DNA of 64,000 nucleotides, taken from contig DWVI01000006.1 in the NCBI GenBank assembly GCA_019120295.1, positions 1 through 64,000 on the forward strand. Direction: 5' to 3'. Below are positions 1-9,203 of the stretch, one piece after another. Each line of letters begins with the position of its first letter. The first letter of the stretch is position 1. Source of the stretch: Candidatus Onthoplasma faecipullorum (GTDB taxonomy: Bacteria; Bacillota; Clostridia; Christensenellales; UBA1242). The notes below the pieces were generated by a model. It did not search any database. It saw nothing but the letters and a program-made list of their open reading frames with translations, and was not told where the DNA came from. Position numbers and translations under genes: made by a program.

Positions 1-3000
1 AAATCTGCTATATTTATTATTACTGAACTGCCTGTATATCCCCATGTATCTGTTGCTGAGTTATATGTTAAATAATATGTAATACCGTTGTACCTAAACT
101 GTATAGAATATCCTGTTATTCTATAACCATATTTAAATATATAGTATGCACCATTTGCATTACTTGGCAATATCTGTGAGCTATTAGTTAATAAGGTTTT
201 GAAATATGCCCTATCTGACATCGAAAATCCAGTAGCTCCATTTTCACTTGTCATGAATGGGAAATTATAGTATGGATTGCCATATTTTATGTATAAAGTT
301 AATGACGTATCGCTGTCTACTCTAACTGACGGACTGTCTGTTCCTCTACTAACTCCTCCTACTCCATAATAGTTGGTTGGATTAGATAAATTATTCCAAA
401 TATTAGAATTACTATTAGTGTCTGTGGCATCTATATTTACCTGATATGTGTTAGACCACCGTGCAATAACAAATGGTGTGTCAACGTCTCCCCAACTTCC
501 TGTTGCAAGGTTCGAAATTGTATAAAAGGTTCTGCCATTCAATGCTGTAATTTGTCCCGTAACGTCAAATATCCATACTGATCGTTCCATAACTGAATAA
601 ATATTGAAAACATCATGTGACGAACAACTAATTTTTCTAATTGTTAGAATATTATCTACACATGTATAACCATAGAACTCACCTGTCGCCGTAGATGAAT
701 TGTAATTATCTCCCAATCTATTACCGTCATATTGCAGAATATATCCATCAAATACATATGTATAGTATTGATTTGCGATAGTAAAATTTTGCTTAACGTA
801 GCCAATCATCCATGCTCCAAATGATTTTACATCTCCGTCAATCATTATATCTGAAGGGACATATTCATTATTCATTAAATCTATATCTTCTGATAAATAT
901 GTAAATTCCACATTTGAATTATTACCTAAGTCTTGTCCATTGTATCCACCAAATAATGGCATTGTATATAATTCTAACTCGGGCAATACATATACGTCTA
1001 TAATCGAATTAACTAGAATTATTGGAATATCGACGCTTTGATCATGATTGAGATAAATAACATTATCAATATTTCCGTCTATAACATAAGCCCACTTTAC
1101 ATATGAATCCACCCACTGTTGATATATGTTAGCAGGTAATATAGTGTTTAAATCACCATGTTCAACTGTAAAACCGCTAAGTTCCCATAAATCGTTTGTG
1201 TTAGGTTTTATGTAAACATATTCTTCAGTTACTGTAAATGAAACTGAATCTCTTGATGATTCGCCACATGCAACATCGTCATCGTTAATACCATTAAAAT
1301 TTAATTTAACTGTAATTTCTTTGTCAACAAACATAGGTGTTGCAAAAGCATCAAAATTAAATTGAAGATATTCACCAACTGGTCGCATATTATTATAATA
1401 ATAACCATAATTTGTGAATATTAAATTACCAACATTCCAAACACAACTTAACATACCAGGCACATCAACAATCTCTGCATATATGGTAGCATTATTATAT
1501 TCGCTCATATTATATTCTTCAGGACCATCAGTATATACATATAGTTTATTGCCGTATGAAGAATACACTACATTTTTTATTAAACTATACATAATACGCA
1601 CATATTCATCTCCTAAGTTATACTTAGAGTATGCCTTGCCTGTTATATAAGTACTGTCATACCACCACGTTAAAGTGTATTCATAAATACCATTAGATGA
1701 TTGAGTTAAGTTTCCTAAATCATACATACCAGTTGAAAACAATAAAAGATTCAAAGGGTCATCAGTTTCAATATATTCAATTGTTAAAATTGGTATAGTA
1801 GAAGTATTATTTTTGCTTATATATGTTTCACCAGCCAAGGCTAAGTTACTAGATTGCCAAACATAATCACTATTTGTATAAACATCAATTTCGATGGTTT
1901 CGTCAGGTGAAAAAGCTCTTGGTAAACAAAATGCTAAATAACAATATAAATTTGAAGATGTAGAATCCCATACTAATGCTCCGTAATCTACACCTAATTC
2001 TACATTATGGTTAGAATTATTATAAGCTGTATTATCTATAAGATCAGCACTTATCGGAATGTTGCAATTTCTTATTATTAAATCTTCACAAAATATACGT
2101 AAAATAGGATAAGAATAATCAGAAATGGTAGGCAAATACCATATTGAATCGCTATCCTTATTAAGTTTGCTATCAATACTGCTCCAGTTGTTTGATGTAG
2201 TAGATGTCGTAATCTGGATATTTGAATTTGAAAGAGATGCAGACCAACCAGATGTATTTGATAAATTTGACGTATAGAAGGAAGGAGCAGTAGGTATGTT
2301 ATAATCAGTTAAATTTGAATCATTATAACCTAAATATTTTAAAGTATTGCTATAATCGTCATACGTTGTGCCATAGCCTATTTGCGGTTTACTTTCTCCG
2401 CCATCTTGAATCTCTATCTCATCAACATCAATCATGTTGTAATTAATCGAGTTATTTATATTTAAGCCACTAATGAAATTCTCTACAACAGCATCACTAT
2501 ATGGATAAGATAATGATAATTTTGAACCGTTAAATTGAATGTTGTTACTAATTAAATCTCTCGAACATTTGTAATCGTAATATAAGGTTTGGTACCACAA
2601 ATTCTCATAGGAGTCAGATGAAGAAACAAAATCTATTCCGTAATCGTATAAAATTCTAGTGTATAAATTGCGAGATCTATTTAAATTTACCACATAATTA
2701 TTCCCAGTGTTATTGTACAATAAAACTGTGATTTTCTGTCCACCATTGGTTGGAAATGAACTATAAACAGTAGCAGAACGATTTACTAAACCTAGACCAA
2801 AAGGTCCATTAAAATAAGCATATGTACCGGCGATAAACCCTGCAAAAATTGGGTGCGAAGAAACATAAAAATTTCCAGAAGTGTGTCTTGAAAAGCCCGG
2901 TGAAATTCCATTCGGAGTTGTATAGTTATATACAAATCCCGACATTGAAACAAAATTATTATGTAATGAAACAACCTGTGGTGTATCAATTGAAGCCCCA

Positions 3001-4034
3001 AGAATGCCTCCCAAATATATTCCATTTAAGGTCGTTCCATTCCAATAATCTCCAATATAATTGTAGGTTAAAATTATTCTACCGCCTATAAAGTATGAAT
3101 TACCAATTTCAACTGCCATTTCGCTAACACCGACTATTCCACCAAAAACCACGTATCCCTCAGTTGCCGTAGCATCTGCTCTACCTTGAACTGAGCAATT
3201 TCTAATCGTGAGTTTATTATTTAATGACCAATCCAAATATGTTTGATAACCAGATGAACCATTACACCAACTGTGATAACCTACTAAGCCACCCACTGCT
3301 TGTAAATCTTGATAACCGCTCTCAGTTGCACTGATATCCATATCAACTACTTGGCAATTTTCAATAGTTGTATTTCCTCTTGTTAAACCAACCAAAGAGC
3401 CAACACTATTTGAAACAGCATAACTACTATATAGTTCACTATCTCCCCACTGAACTTGACGTGTTCTTAATGTTATAGTAACACCGCTCAACATTAAATT
3501 TTTTATAACTGCACTATCTACCCCACCAAATAATCCGACTGGTCTTTCGCAAATGCTATAATAATTAGAATTGTCATGATATTCCCAATATCCAATATTA
3601 TTACCACTATCAATTGTGTTATCAATAGTTAAGTCGTAAATTACGTAACCATTACCATCAAAAGTGCCTCTAAAATAATTATAAGCAAAATTTCCATTGC
3701 TATAACGCCCCTGACCAATAGAAACCCAATTTTCAGTTGTTAAATATATATCACTCATCAACGTGATTGTGGCTCCTGCGTAATCTGTACCATTATTGAC
3801 GTTATCTCTAAATTCTTTTAAACCATCCAAGTTATAAATATTATAACTGTTTTGACCTACTTGATTAAAGTTAGATGACATTGAACTAGTTGTGCCGTTT
3901 TCGAATGGATTAGTAATCAACTTATTAGCGGCATTAGTTCGAGCAAAAACGGACGCTGAAACAATAACGCATGCTAAAGTTGCTAAAACTATAATTAAAG
4001 TGGTGATTAACTTTTTATTTTTAATATTAGTCAT
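1..4034 (-). CDS. Large secreted GLUG-repeat surface protein, C-terminus outside window
   Basis: The frame opens at ATG 4034 behind an AGGAG site and stays open to the window edge, at least 1,344 codons; I checked many lines for stops but not every codon. Residues 1-30 form a signal peptide: a lysine/asparagine-rich start, a hydrophobic run, and an SVFA-like cleavage site. A GTFDGNG motif lies near residue 123. Five glycine-rich GLUG-type motifs follow near 165 (VGLFGG), 210 (VGSLVG), 250 (VGGLVG), 298 (FGGIVG) and 340 (LGGILG), about 45 residues apart, as in beta-helical adhesins. The rest is rich in Asn, Ser, Thr and Tyr and shows no domain I know. The cell-wall anchor, if any, is beyond the window. 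Adhesion or surface-layer function is inference from the fold. Confidence 0.8.
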   Translation of the reverse strand, partial: MTNIKNKKLITTLIIVLATLACVIVSASVFARTNAANKLITNPFENGTTSSMSSNFNQVGQNSYNIYNLDGLKEFRDNVNNGTDYAGATITLMSDIYLTTENWVSIGQGRYSNGNFAYNYFRGTFDGNGYVIYDLTIDNTIDSGNNIGYWEYHDNSNYYSICERPVGLFGGVDSAVIKNLMLSGVTITLRTRQVQWGDSELYSSYAVSNSVGSLVGLTRGNTTIENCQVVDMDISATESGYQDLQAVGGLVGYHSWCNGSSGYQTYLDWSLNNKLTIRNCSVQGRADATATEGYVVFGGIVGVSEMAVEIGNSYFIGGRIILTYNYIGDYWNGTTLNGIYLGGILGASIDTPQVVSLHNNFVSMSGFVYNYTTPNGISPGFSRHTSGNFYVSSHPIFAGFIAGTYAYFNGPFGLGLVNRSATVYSSFPTNGGQKITVLLYNNTGNNYVVNLNRSRNLYTRILYDYGIDFVSSSDSYENLWYQTLYYDYKCSRDLISNNIQFNGSKLSLSYPYSDAVVENFISGLNINNSINYNMIDVDEIEIQDGGESKPQIGYGTTYDDYSNTLKYLGYNDSNLTDYNIPTAPSFYTSNLSNTSGWSASLSNSNIQITTSTTSNNWSSIDSKLNKDSDSIWYLPTISDYSYPILRIFCEDLIIRNCNIPISADLIDNTAYNNSNHNVELGVDYGALVWDSTSSNLYCYLAFCLPRAFSPDETIEIDVYTNSDYVWQSSNLALAGETYISKNNTSTIPILTIEYIETDDPLNLLLFSTGMYDLGNLTQSSNGIYEYTLTWWYDSTYITGKAYSKYNLGDEYVRIMYSLIKNVVYSSYGNKLYVYTDGPEEYNMSEYNNATIYAEIVDVPGMLSCVWNVGNLIFTNYGYYYNNMRPVGEYLQFNFDAFATPMFVDKEITVKLNFNGINDDDVACGESSRDSVSFTVTEEYVYIKPNTNDLWELSGFTVEHGDLNTILPANIYQQWVDSYVKWAYVIDGNIDNVIYLNHDQSVDIPIILVNSIIDVYVLPELELYTMPLFGGYNGQDLGNNSNVEFTYLSEDIDLMNNEYVPSDIMIDGDVKSFGAWMIGYVKQNFTIANQYYTYVFDGYILQYDGNRLGDNYNSSTATGEFYGYTCVDNILTIRKISCSSHDVFNIYSVMERSVWIFDVTGQITALNGRTFYTISNLATGSWGDVDTPFVIARWSNTYQVNIDATDTNSNSNIWNNLSNPTNYYGVGGVSRGTDSPSVRVDSDTSLTLYIKYGNPYYNFPFMTSENGATGFSMSDRAYFKTLLTNSSQILPSNANGAYYIFKYGYRITGYSIQFRYNGITYYLTYNSATDTWGYTGSSVIINIAD

Positions 4035-4066
4035 ATATCTCCTAATAAAAATATGAACTTATAAGT

Positions 4067-4095
4067 AGTATAACACTTTTTACATTTTTCTACAA
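4067..4095 (-). promoter_or_regulatory. Promoter of the GLUG surface protein gene
   Basis: On the minus strand TTGTAG (4095-4090), a 17-base spacer and TATACT (4072-4067) form a sigma-A type promoter about 30 bases upstream of the ATG at 4034. The gene is therefore its own transcription unit, separated from rplS by that gene's terminator. Confidence 0.6.
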
Positions 4096-4200
4096 ATAAT
4101 TTATACAAAAAATTAAAACTATTTATAAACTATTTATAAGGGAAATTAGTTGGAATTTATAAGGATAAATAGTTTTGAAAAAAAATAAAATAGCAACAAA

Positions 4201-4223
4201 AAAAGAGCAGAAAATGCTCTTTT
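4201..4223 (-). terminator. Terminator after rplS
   Basis: Nine-base-pair stem (AAAAGAGCA with TGCTCTTTT) and a five-base loop, followed on the minus strand by a T-rich stretch. It lies just downstream of the rplS stop. Confidence 0.8.
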
Positions 4224-4245
4224 AACCAATCGTTTAAATTTTAAT

Positions 4246-4590
4246 CTATTTATCTTCTTTAACTTTGGCTGCTTTACCAGAAAGATTACGAATGTAATAG
4301 ATTTTAGCACGTCTAACCTTACCCTTTCTTACAACGATAACCTTATCAATTCTTGGGCTATGAAGTGGGAAAGTTCTCTCAACACCGATACCGAAAGAAA
4401 TACGGCGAACGGTAAAGGTTTCTTTAATGCCTGAACCTTTTTTAGCAATAACGATGCCTTCGTATGCTTGGATACGTTCTTTATCACCCTCTTTAACCTT
4501 AACCATAACACGGACGGTATCTCCAATATTGAATGGGGTGATGTCGGCTCTTAATTGCTCTTTCTCGATTTGGTCGATAATATTTGCCAT
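4246..4590 (-). CDS. rplS: 50S ribosomal protein bL19
   Basis: 114 residues, the usual length for bL19, which sits at the 30S-50S interface of the ribosome. The family pattern is clear: an N-terminal IEKEQ helix, [13 protein letters not shown], then the basic block ending [12 protein letters not shown]. The ATG follows an AGGAGGT site at 4600-4594. In Bacillus rplS follows trmD directly. Here it sits after rbgA, rnhB, yraN and a small gene, with its own promoter and a structured leader that probably controls it separately from the trmD unit. Confidence 0.97.
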   Translation of the reverse strand: MANIIDQIEKEQLRADITPFNIGDTVRVMVKVKEGDKERIQAYEGIVIAKKGSGIKETFTVRRISFGIGVERTFPLHSPRIDKVIVVRKGKVRRAKIYYIRNLSGKAAKVKEDK

Positions 4591-4599
4591 TTTTACCTC

Positions 4600-4647
4600 C
4601 TAAATTTAACGTTCTTGCATATTGGATAGCAGCGGACCGTTAACAAC
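4600..4647 (-). promoter_or_regulatory. Candidate L19 leader (autoregulatory mRNA structure)
   Basis: The 5' UTR between the promoter and the ribosome site is short and folds: TTAACG (4643-4638) pairs with CGTTAA (4611-4606), enclosing a GGTCCGCTGCTATCC segment. Firmicute rplS genes are known to carry an L19 leader at this place. The position and an enclosed GGTCCGCT segment fit that family as I remember it, but I could not run the covariance model. Confidence 0.5.
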
Positions 4648-4653
4648 TTTTGT

Positions 4654-4682
4654 ATTTTAACATATAAAAAAACAATTTGCAA
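4654..4682 (-). promoter_or_regulatory. Promoter of rplS
   Basis: TTGCAA (4682-4677), 17-base spacer, TAAAAT (4659-4654). The predicted start, near 4647, is exactly where the candidate L19 leader begins. Confidence 0.75.
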
Positions 4683-4832
4683 CCCTTTTTTATAAAATTA
4701 TGCAAATTGTCTAAAAATTTAGTATTGGTTAAAAGACTTACACCTTTTAAAGGCTTTATAATATAAGTTGGAAAACATAGAATATCGATTTAAGTTTTAA
4801 TAGACTTATTCTACCTAATTCTTACATCTTTG

Positions 4833-5117
4833 TTAAACACTTAAACCATCGCTAAGTAATCTATTAAAAGCACTAACAGTTTTTTCGTCACCATGAGCAT
4901 TAATTGCATTAGACAACGCATAACACGATTTTTCGCTCATATATTTGACAAATGTTTTGTAGAAATAATAGCCAATATCCGCCCTACCTTCTTTGCAACG
5001 TTTTACAACATAAGCAACTTCTCTCTCTACCATTTCTTCCGCGTCCTTAACTTTGTTTAGGTTAACCATGAACTTAACTCTGCTTTGAAGGTATGCTAAA
5101 TCATATATTTCTTCCAT
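4833..5117 (-). CDS. Hypothetical 94-residue protein
   Basis: I do not recognise this protein. It is soluble and probably all helical, with charged amphipathic stretches (VKDAEEMVEREVAYVVKRCKEG) and two cysteines. It has no signal peptide or membrane segment. The ATG follows GGAG, and a strong promoter (TTGACA, 17 bases, TAATAT) lies 30 bases upstream, so it is expressed as a single-gene unit between yraN and rplS. Clean start signals and normal codon use argue for a real gene; the function is unknown. Confidence 0.7.
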   Translation of the reverse strand: MEEIYDLAYLQSRVKFMVNLNKVKDAEEMVEREVAYVVKRCKEGRADIGYYFYKTFVKYMSEKSCYALSNAINAHGDEKTVSAFNRLLSDGLSV

Positions 5118-5142
5118 AACACGCTCCTATTAAGTTACGATT

Positions 5143-5171
5143 ATATTAGCATAAAGCAGTGAAAATGTCAA
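5143..5171 (-). promoter_or_regulatory. Promoter of the 94-residue protein gene
   Basis: TTGACA (5171-5166), 17 bases, TAATAT (5148-5143), with an upstream TGC forming an extended -10. Confidence 0.75.
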
Positions 5172-5381
5172 CCTTACACGTAAATGGGTGGCTTTATTGA
5201 GTATTACTTTATCATATTAAAAAACGAAAATTTAAACTCTAATAAAATTAGAATTTGCTAATTTATAGGTGATTTGATTAGTTAATTTTATAATTTTTTA
5301 ATCTTAATAAATAAAAAGTGGACAATAAAAATTTTTTATATAAAGACAAATTTACTAACATTTTTTATAACTCTACAAAAT

Positions 5382-5729
5382 TTAGAAGGCATTTTCTATA
5401 TGAATTATGTCTTCGTCTGTATCCCCTAAAATGGAAACAACATCAAATCTACATGGTGAATTTAATTTTTTTATTTTCATTAAATAGGTGGTTGCAACAT
5501 TTCTAATTTTTTGTTGTTTCTTATAATTTACCGCTTCAAGTGGGTCACCAAATCCGCGTGACATACGAGTTTTCACTTCAACAAAGACAATTGTATTACC
5601 CTGCTTTGCAATGATATCAATTTCACCTATTTTATTTTTGTAATTCCTTTCAACAATAGTATAACCCTTATTTATTAAATAATTTGAAGCAATTATTTCG
5701 CCACGCGTTCCGTATGTATTCTTTTGCAC
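5382..5729 (-). CDS. yraN: YraN/UPF0102 family nuclease-like protein
   Basis: 115 residues, the family's usual size. It has the restriction-endonuclease-like core of UPF0102: GEIDII near residues 35-40, then VFVEVKTR at 48-55, supplying the acidic and E-x-K residues expected at a nuclease active site. The biochemical role of the family is still poorly defined. The start lies inside the end of rnhB (37-base overlap), so the two are translationally coupled, an arrangement common in bacteria. Confidence 0.9.
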   Translation of the reverse strand: MQKNTYGTRGEIIASNYLINKGYTIVERNYKNKIGEIDIIAKQGNTIVFVEVKTRMSRGFGDPLEAVNYKKQQKIRNVATTYLMKIKKLNSPCRFDVVSILGDTDEDIIHIENAF

Positions 5730-6343
5730 TCTTCTTCTCCTATTATATTTTTTAGAAAGGACAATCTATGAATTGGAGTAATTCCATAAGTTTTAATCGC
5801 TTCTATGTGCTTTTTAGTGCCGTAACCAACATTATTTTCAAAATCGTAATACGGAAAAACTTTTGCATAATCTTCCATCATTCTATCTCTATAAACCTTG
5901 GCAACAATCGAAGCGCACGCTATTGCATAACTTGTTGCGTCGCCCTTAATTATAGACATTTCACGTGGACAGATACCCAATTTTACTGCATCAATTAGTA
6001 AAATATCCGGTTTAATTGTAAGTTTAGAAACACTTTCTTTCATGCATTCAATAGTGGCATTTAAAATGTTAATTTCGTCTATTCTATCCTGATTTCTAAT
6101 AGATATTGAAACCGCTTTTGCTTTTGATAAAATAATATCATATAATTTTTCGCGATTTTTCTTACTTACTTTTTTGCTATCATAAACACCATCTATCATT
6201 TCGGCATATGGCATAATGACGCACGCCGTAACAACAGGCCCTGCAAGTGGGCCACGCCCAACTTCGTCTATCCCTGCTATGCTTTGAGTTGTTGCATCTA
6301 ACAGCGATAAATCATATTCGAATAAAGGTTTTGTGTTAATCAT
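5693..6343 (-). CDS. rnhB: Ribonuclease HII
   Basis: 216 residues. It cleaves RNA in RNA-DNA hybrids and at single misincorporated ribonucleotides. The signature DEVGRGPLAGP begins at Asp26-Glu27. Further acidic residues lie at Asp118 (LLIDAV) and Asp135 (KGDATS), giving the four-carboxylate metal site of the family. The ATG at 6343 follows AGAAGGAC. It overlaps yraN downstream and lies after rbgA, the usual Firmicute order. Confidence 0.97.
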   Translation of the reverse strand: MINTKPLFEYDLSLLDATTQSIAGIDEVGRGPLAGPVVTACVIMPYAEMIDGVYDSKKVSKKNREKLYDIILSKAKAVSISIRNQDRIDEINILNATIECMKESVSKLTIKPDILLIDAVKLGICPREMSIIKGDATSYAIACASIVAKVYRDRMMEDYAKVFPYYDFENNVGYGTKKHIEAIKTYGITPIHRLSFLKNIIGEEECKRIHTERVAK

Positions 6344-6464
6344 ATGTCCTTCTTATGTTTTTTCGTTTTAAATTCAATAACTTATTTTTTTAGTTTTGTT
6401 TAATATTAAATTAGAATTTTTTATAGAATAATTTATTTAAACAACTTTTAACATATTTGTTGTT

Positions 6465-7298
6465 TTATTCTAAAAATATTTTGCCAAGTTTACCAGACCT
6501 AAAATCGGTTAACAGTATTTTACTCGCACGCTCCAAATCAATTTCTCCGCCTTTAATTAAGCAACCACGTTTTTTACCTATTTCTTTTAAAACATCAATT
6601 GATAGTGTGTTGGCATCATAATTCACGCAATATTTAGTTGATAGAATGGCATTGTTTATTGAGTTTAATTTATCAATCAATTTGCAAGCAACGTCAACTA
6701 AATTTAAAACTTCGTCTTTAACAGAACCAACAAATGCTAGGTTATATGCCTTATTTTCGTCGTCAAAATTTGGTAGAAGCACACCAGGCGTGTCCATAAT
6801 CTCAATACTGCTATCTACTTTTATCCATTGTTTACTTCTTGTCACTCCCGCTTTATTTCCTGTTACGGCGCGCGCTTTTCCGCATAGATTGTTGACAATT
6901 GTTGACTTACCTGAGTTTGGCACACCTAAAACCATGGCGCGAGTTATAAAGGTTACTCCCCTATTTTGATTTTCTTTAAGCCTTAGTGAAAAGACTTTTT
7001 TAATTTCATTTATTATAATTTTAGCACTACCACTAATAGTTGCATTTAATGATATTGCACCTGCTCCAAGGCTCGAATATTTTTCAAGCAATTCTTTTAT
7101 CTTTTTTGTTTCTACCAAATCAGACTTATTTAAAATATAAATGATAGGTTTATCTTTTACAACCTTTATAAACTCTGGGTTGATTGAACTATCTGGGCAA
7201 CGTGCATCAAGCACATACAAAAAACAATCGCAAATTTTGCTATCTTGTTGCATTTGCTTAATTGTTTTATTCATGTGCCCCGGAAACCAATTAATCAT
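6465..7298 (-). CDS. rbgA: Ribosome biogenesis GTPase RbgA (YlqF)
   Basis: 277 residues. This GTPase matures the 50S subunit. It shows the circularly permuted motif order typical of the family: G4 NKSD at 57-60, then G1 GVPNSGKST at 125-133, then G3 DTPG at 169-172. The start MINWFPGHM is the canonical one. No Shine-Dalgarno site precedes the ATG. Instead a TATAAT box ends nine bases before it, so the mRNA is predicted to be almost leaderless. Confidence 0.97.
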   Translation of the reverse strand: MINWFPGHMNKTIKQMQQDSKICDCFLYVLDARCPDSSINPEFIKVVKDKPIIYILNKSDLVETKKIKELLEKYSSLGAGAISLNATISGSAKIIINEIKKVFSLRLKENQNRGVTFITRAMVLGVPNSGKSTIVNNLCGKARAVTGNKAGVTRSKQWIKVDSSIEIMDTPGVLLPNFDDENKAYNLAFVGSVKDEVLNLVDVACKLIDKLNSINNAILSTKYCVNYDANTLSIDVLKEIGKKRGCLIKGGEIDLERASKILLTDFRSGKLGKIFLE

Positions 7299-7306
7299 AT
7301 AATTTA

Positions 7307-7334
7307 ATTATAACAAAAAACAAAATAAACTCAA
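7307..7334 (-). promoter_or_regulatory. Promoter of rbgA, predicting a leaderless mRNA
   Basis: TTGAGT (7334-7329), 16 bases, TATAAT (7312-7307). The expected start (about 7300) falls two bases before the ATG at 7298. The -35 box lies inside the upstream terminator hairpin. Confidence 0.6.
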
Positions 7335-7345
7335 AGTTTATTTTG
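7321..7345 (-). terminator. Terminator after trmD
   Basis: Perfect 11-base-pair stem (CAAAATAAACT with AGTTTATTTTG) and a three-base loop, followed on the minus strand by TTTTTTGTTA. It ends the unit containing trmD and separates it from rbgA. It lies about 215 bases past the trmD stop, in a very AT-rich spacer with no other feature. Confidence 0.7.
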
Positions 7346-7559
7346 CAATTTTAGAAATTATTTTTTTAAAATTAATATTTATTACTTGAAATAAAATTTT
7401 TAAATTAAAATATTAAACAAATTTTATAAATAATTATTATTAATTTTTATCTAATCTATAAAATAATTTTTTAGTCCATATCTAATTAAAAAAATTTAAA
7501 TAAATCTTAAAAAAATTAATAAAAAACTTATTTTTTTTGAAAATTTTAATTATTTTTTA

Positions 7560-8234
7560 TTATTCTTTATTTTTTTCTAATAAATCTGGGCGATTTTTCT
7601 TTGTTATTTCTATTGCTTCTTTTTGCCTAAACTCAGCAATTTTTTTATGGTTTCCGCTGAGCAACACTTCCGGAACAGAAACGCCTAAAAAGGTTGCTGG
7701 ACGTGTGTATTGATTATATTCGAGTAAGTTTTCAGAAAAACTTTCTTCAACAATACTATCAGGTGTGATAACATTTGGAAGAAGACGCACAATTGTGTCT
7801 GTAACCACCATTGCTGGTAATTCTCCACCGGTTAAAACGTAATCACCGATTGAGAGTTCTTCCATATTGTACATATCAATAACGCGCTGGTCAACCCCTT
7901 CATAATGGCCACATAATAGTATAATATGATTAAAATTAGCCATTTCGCGCGCTACACTTTGATTAAAAGTTTTACCCCTTGGCGACATATAAAAAATTTT
8001 AACATCGTCAGTTTTAACACTCTCGATTGACTTATATATTGGTTCACACATCATAACCATACCTGCACCACCGCCAAAAGGTTCGTCATCACATTTATAA
8101 TGTGGTGGAAGAGCAAAATCGCGAATATTTATTACGTTTATCTCAACTTTTCCATCCTCAACTGCTCTTTTCATTATGCTTTCTTTAAGTGGCGCAAACA
8201 TCTCTGGAAATAATGTTAAAATATCTATTTTCAT
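7560..8234 (-). CDS. trmD: tRNA (guanine-N1)-methyltransferase TrmD
   Basis: 224 residues. It uses SAM to methylate G37 of tRNAs, which prevents frameshifting. SPOUT-fold landmarks are visible: EPFGGGAGMVM near residue 50, the trefoil-knot segments LLCGHYEGVDQRV and SIGDYVLTGGELPA, and the LLEYNQYTRP segment that contacts tRNA. The C-terminal domain is a little shorter than in Escherichia coli but typical for Firmicutes. AAGGA precedes the ATG. It follows rimM as usual, with an AT-rich gap of about 140 bases. Confidence 0.97.
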   Translation of the reverse strand: MKIDILTLFPEMFAPLKESIMKRAVEDGKVEINVINIRDFALPPHYKCDDEPFGGGAGMVMMCEPIYKSIESVKTDDVKIFYMSPRGKTFNQSVAREMANFNHIILLCGHYEGVDQRVIDMYNMEELSIGDYVLTGGELPAMVVTDTIVRLLPNVITPDSIVEESFSENLLEYNQYTRPATFLGVSVPEVLLSGNHKKIAEFRQKEAIEITKKNRPDLLEKNKE

Positions 8235-8374
8235 AAAATTTTTCCTTAAAATGCATAAATTTTTGCAAAAAATTGCGATTTTTTTAATTTTTTATTCATT
8301 TTTTTAAAATAATTATAATTTTTTATGTTTTAATTTATTTTAATATCTATATTTAAAAAACTTAAAATTTTAAA

Positions 8375-8872
8375 TTAAACTCTAATATCTTTAAAAGTCT
8401 GCTCGTTTATTATAAAGGCATTTTTTGATGCGTCATATTTAATAATATCATCAACGTACGGCACAGAATAACTAACAGCACCAGTGCGTATGGTTAAAAT
8501 AACACTTGCGCCGTAATCGTCAAAGTCAACTAAAACACCTAACTTTTCTCCGTTTTCATTTAGTACCGGCGCATTTATTAGGTCGCTTAAATATACTTTA
8601 TCCTTATAATCGGAATACTCTTCACGGTCAATATAAATAGATTTATTTTTTAATTTTTCTGCGCTATCAATGTCTTTAATAACATCAAATGTTATAAGGT
8701 ACGCACCACCATTTAATGGACTTATAGATTTTATATTTGCACTAAGTTTATTTTCACCGATGTAGACGTGTTTAAATTTAGATAAATCATCATCTAAAAA
8801 ACTTATAACTTTCACTCCGCCCTTAATTCCGTGTGTGCGAACAATTTTTCCAATTTCAAGTAAATTTTGCAT
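8375..8872 (-). CDS. rimM: Ribosome maturation factor RimM
   Basis: 165 residues. RimM helps assemble the 30S head around S19. The N-terminal barrel begins with the family pattern IGKIVRTHGIKGGVKV (residues 7-22). The PRC-barrel half contains GVLVDFDDYGASVILTI and VPYVDDIIKYD. It has a GGAG ribosome site and its own extended -10 promoter, so it is separate from rpsP-khpA. The ylqD gene found here in some Firmicutes is absent. Confidence 0.95.
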   Translation of the reverse strand: MQNLLEIGKIVRTHGIKGGVKVISFLDDDLSKFKHVYIGENKLSANIKSISPLNGGAYLITFDVIKDIDSAEKLKNKSIYIDREEYSDYKDKVYLSDLINAPVLNENGEKLGVLVDFDDYGASVILTIRTGAVSYSVPYVDDIIKYDASKNAFIINEQTFKDIRV

Positions 8873-8887
8873 AATTCTCCTTTTTGG

Positions 8888-8897
8888 TATTATAACA
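8888..8897 (-). promoter_or_regulatory. Extended -10 promoter of rimM
   Basis: TGTTATAAT lies about 15 bases upstream of the rimM ribosome site. I see no good -35 box, as is common with extended -10 promoters. Confidence 0.5.
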
Positions 8898-8942
8898 CAA
8901 CGAAACCAAAAAGTACATTAAAAAGTGGTTGGGAAAAAGAAA

Positions 8943-8959
8943 AAAGGCACAAAGCCTTT
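8943..8959 (-). terminator. Terminator after rpsP-khpA
   Basis: Six-base-pair stem (AAAGGC with GCCTTT), five-base loop, then a T-rich run on the minus strand. It starts a few bases beyond the khpA stop. Confidence 0.75.
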
Positions 8960-8962
8960 AAA

Positions 8963-9193
8963 TTATTTTTCTTCAAACTTTATAACCAATTTTTCTTTAT
9001 TATTAGAAGTTGAACGCACAACTGTGCGAATTGCGTTTGCAATACTTCCGTTTCTACCTATAACATTGCCTAAATCTTTTTTATTTAGTTTTACTTTGAA
9101 AACCTTGGTTTTTCCTTGCTGAATAACTTCGATTTCCATTTCTTCTGGTTTAGATATGAGATTTTTAACAATGTACTCCAACATTTCTTGCAT
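8963..9193 (-). CDS. khpA: KH-domain RNA-binding protein KhpA (YlqC)
   Basis: 76 residues, a single KH domain. It is known in Firmicutes as the partner of KhpB in RNA binding linked to cell elongation and division. The GxxG loop is GRNG within LGNVIGRNGSIANAIR, and the protein begins MLEYIVKNLI like its relatives. It follows rpsP by ten bases and shares its promoter and terminator. Confidence 0.93.
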   Translation of the reverse strand: MQEMLEYIVKNLISKPEEMEIEVIQQGKTKVFKVKLNKKDLGNVIGRNGSIANAIRTVVRSTSNNKEKLVIKFEEK

Positions 9194-9203
9194 ATCTCAC
9201 TCC

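Noticed and set aside
2792..3091. Small frames on both strands inside the surface-protein gene
   Set aside because: They lack ribosome sites and lie within a continuous long frame with a signal peptide and GLUG motifs.
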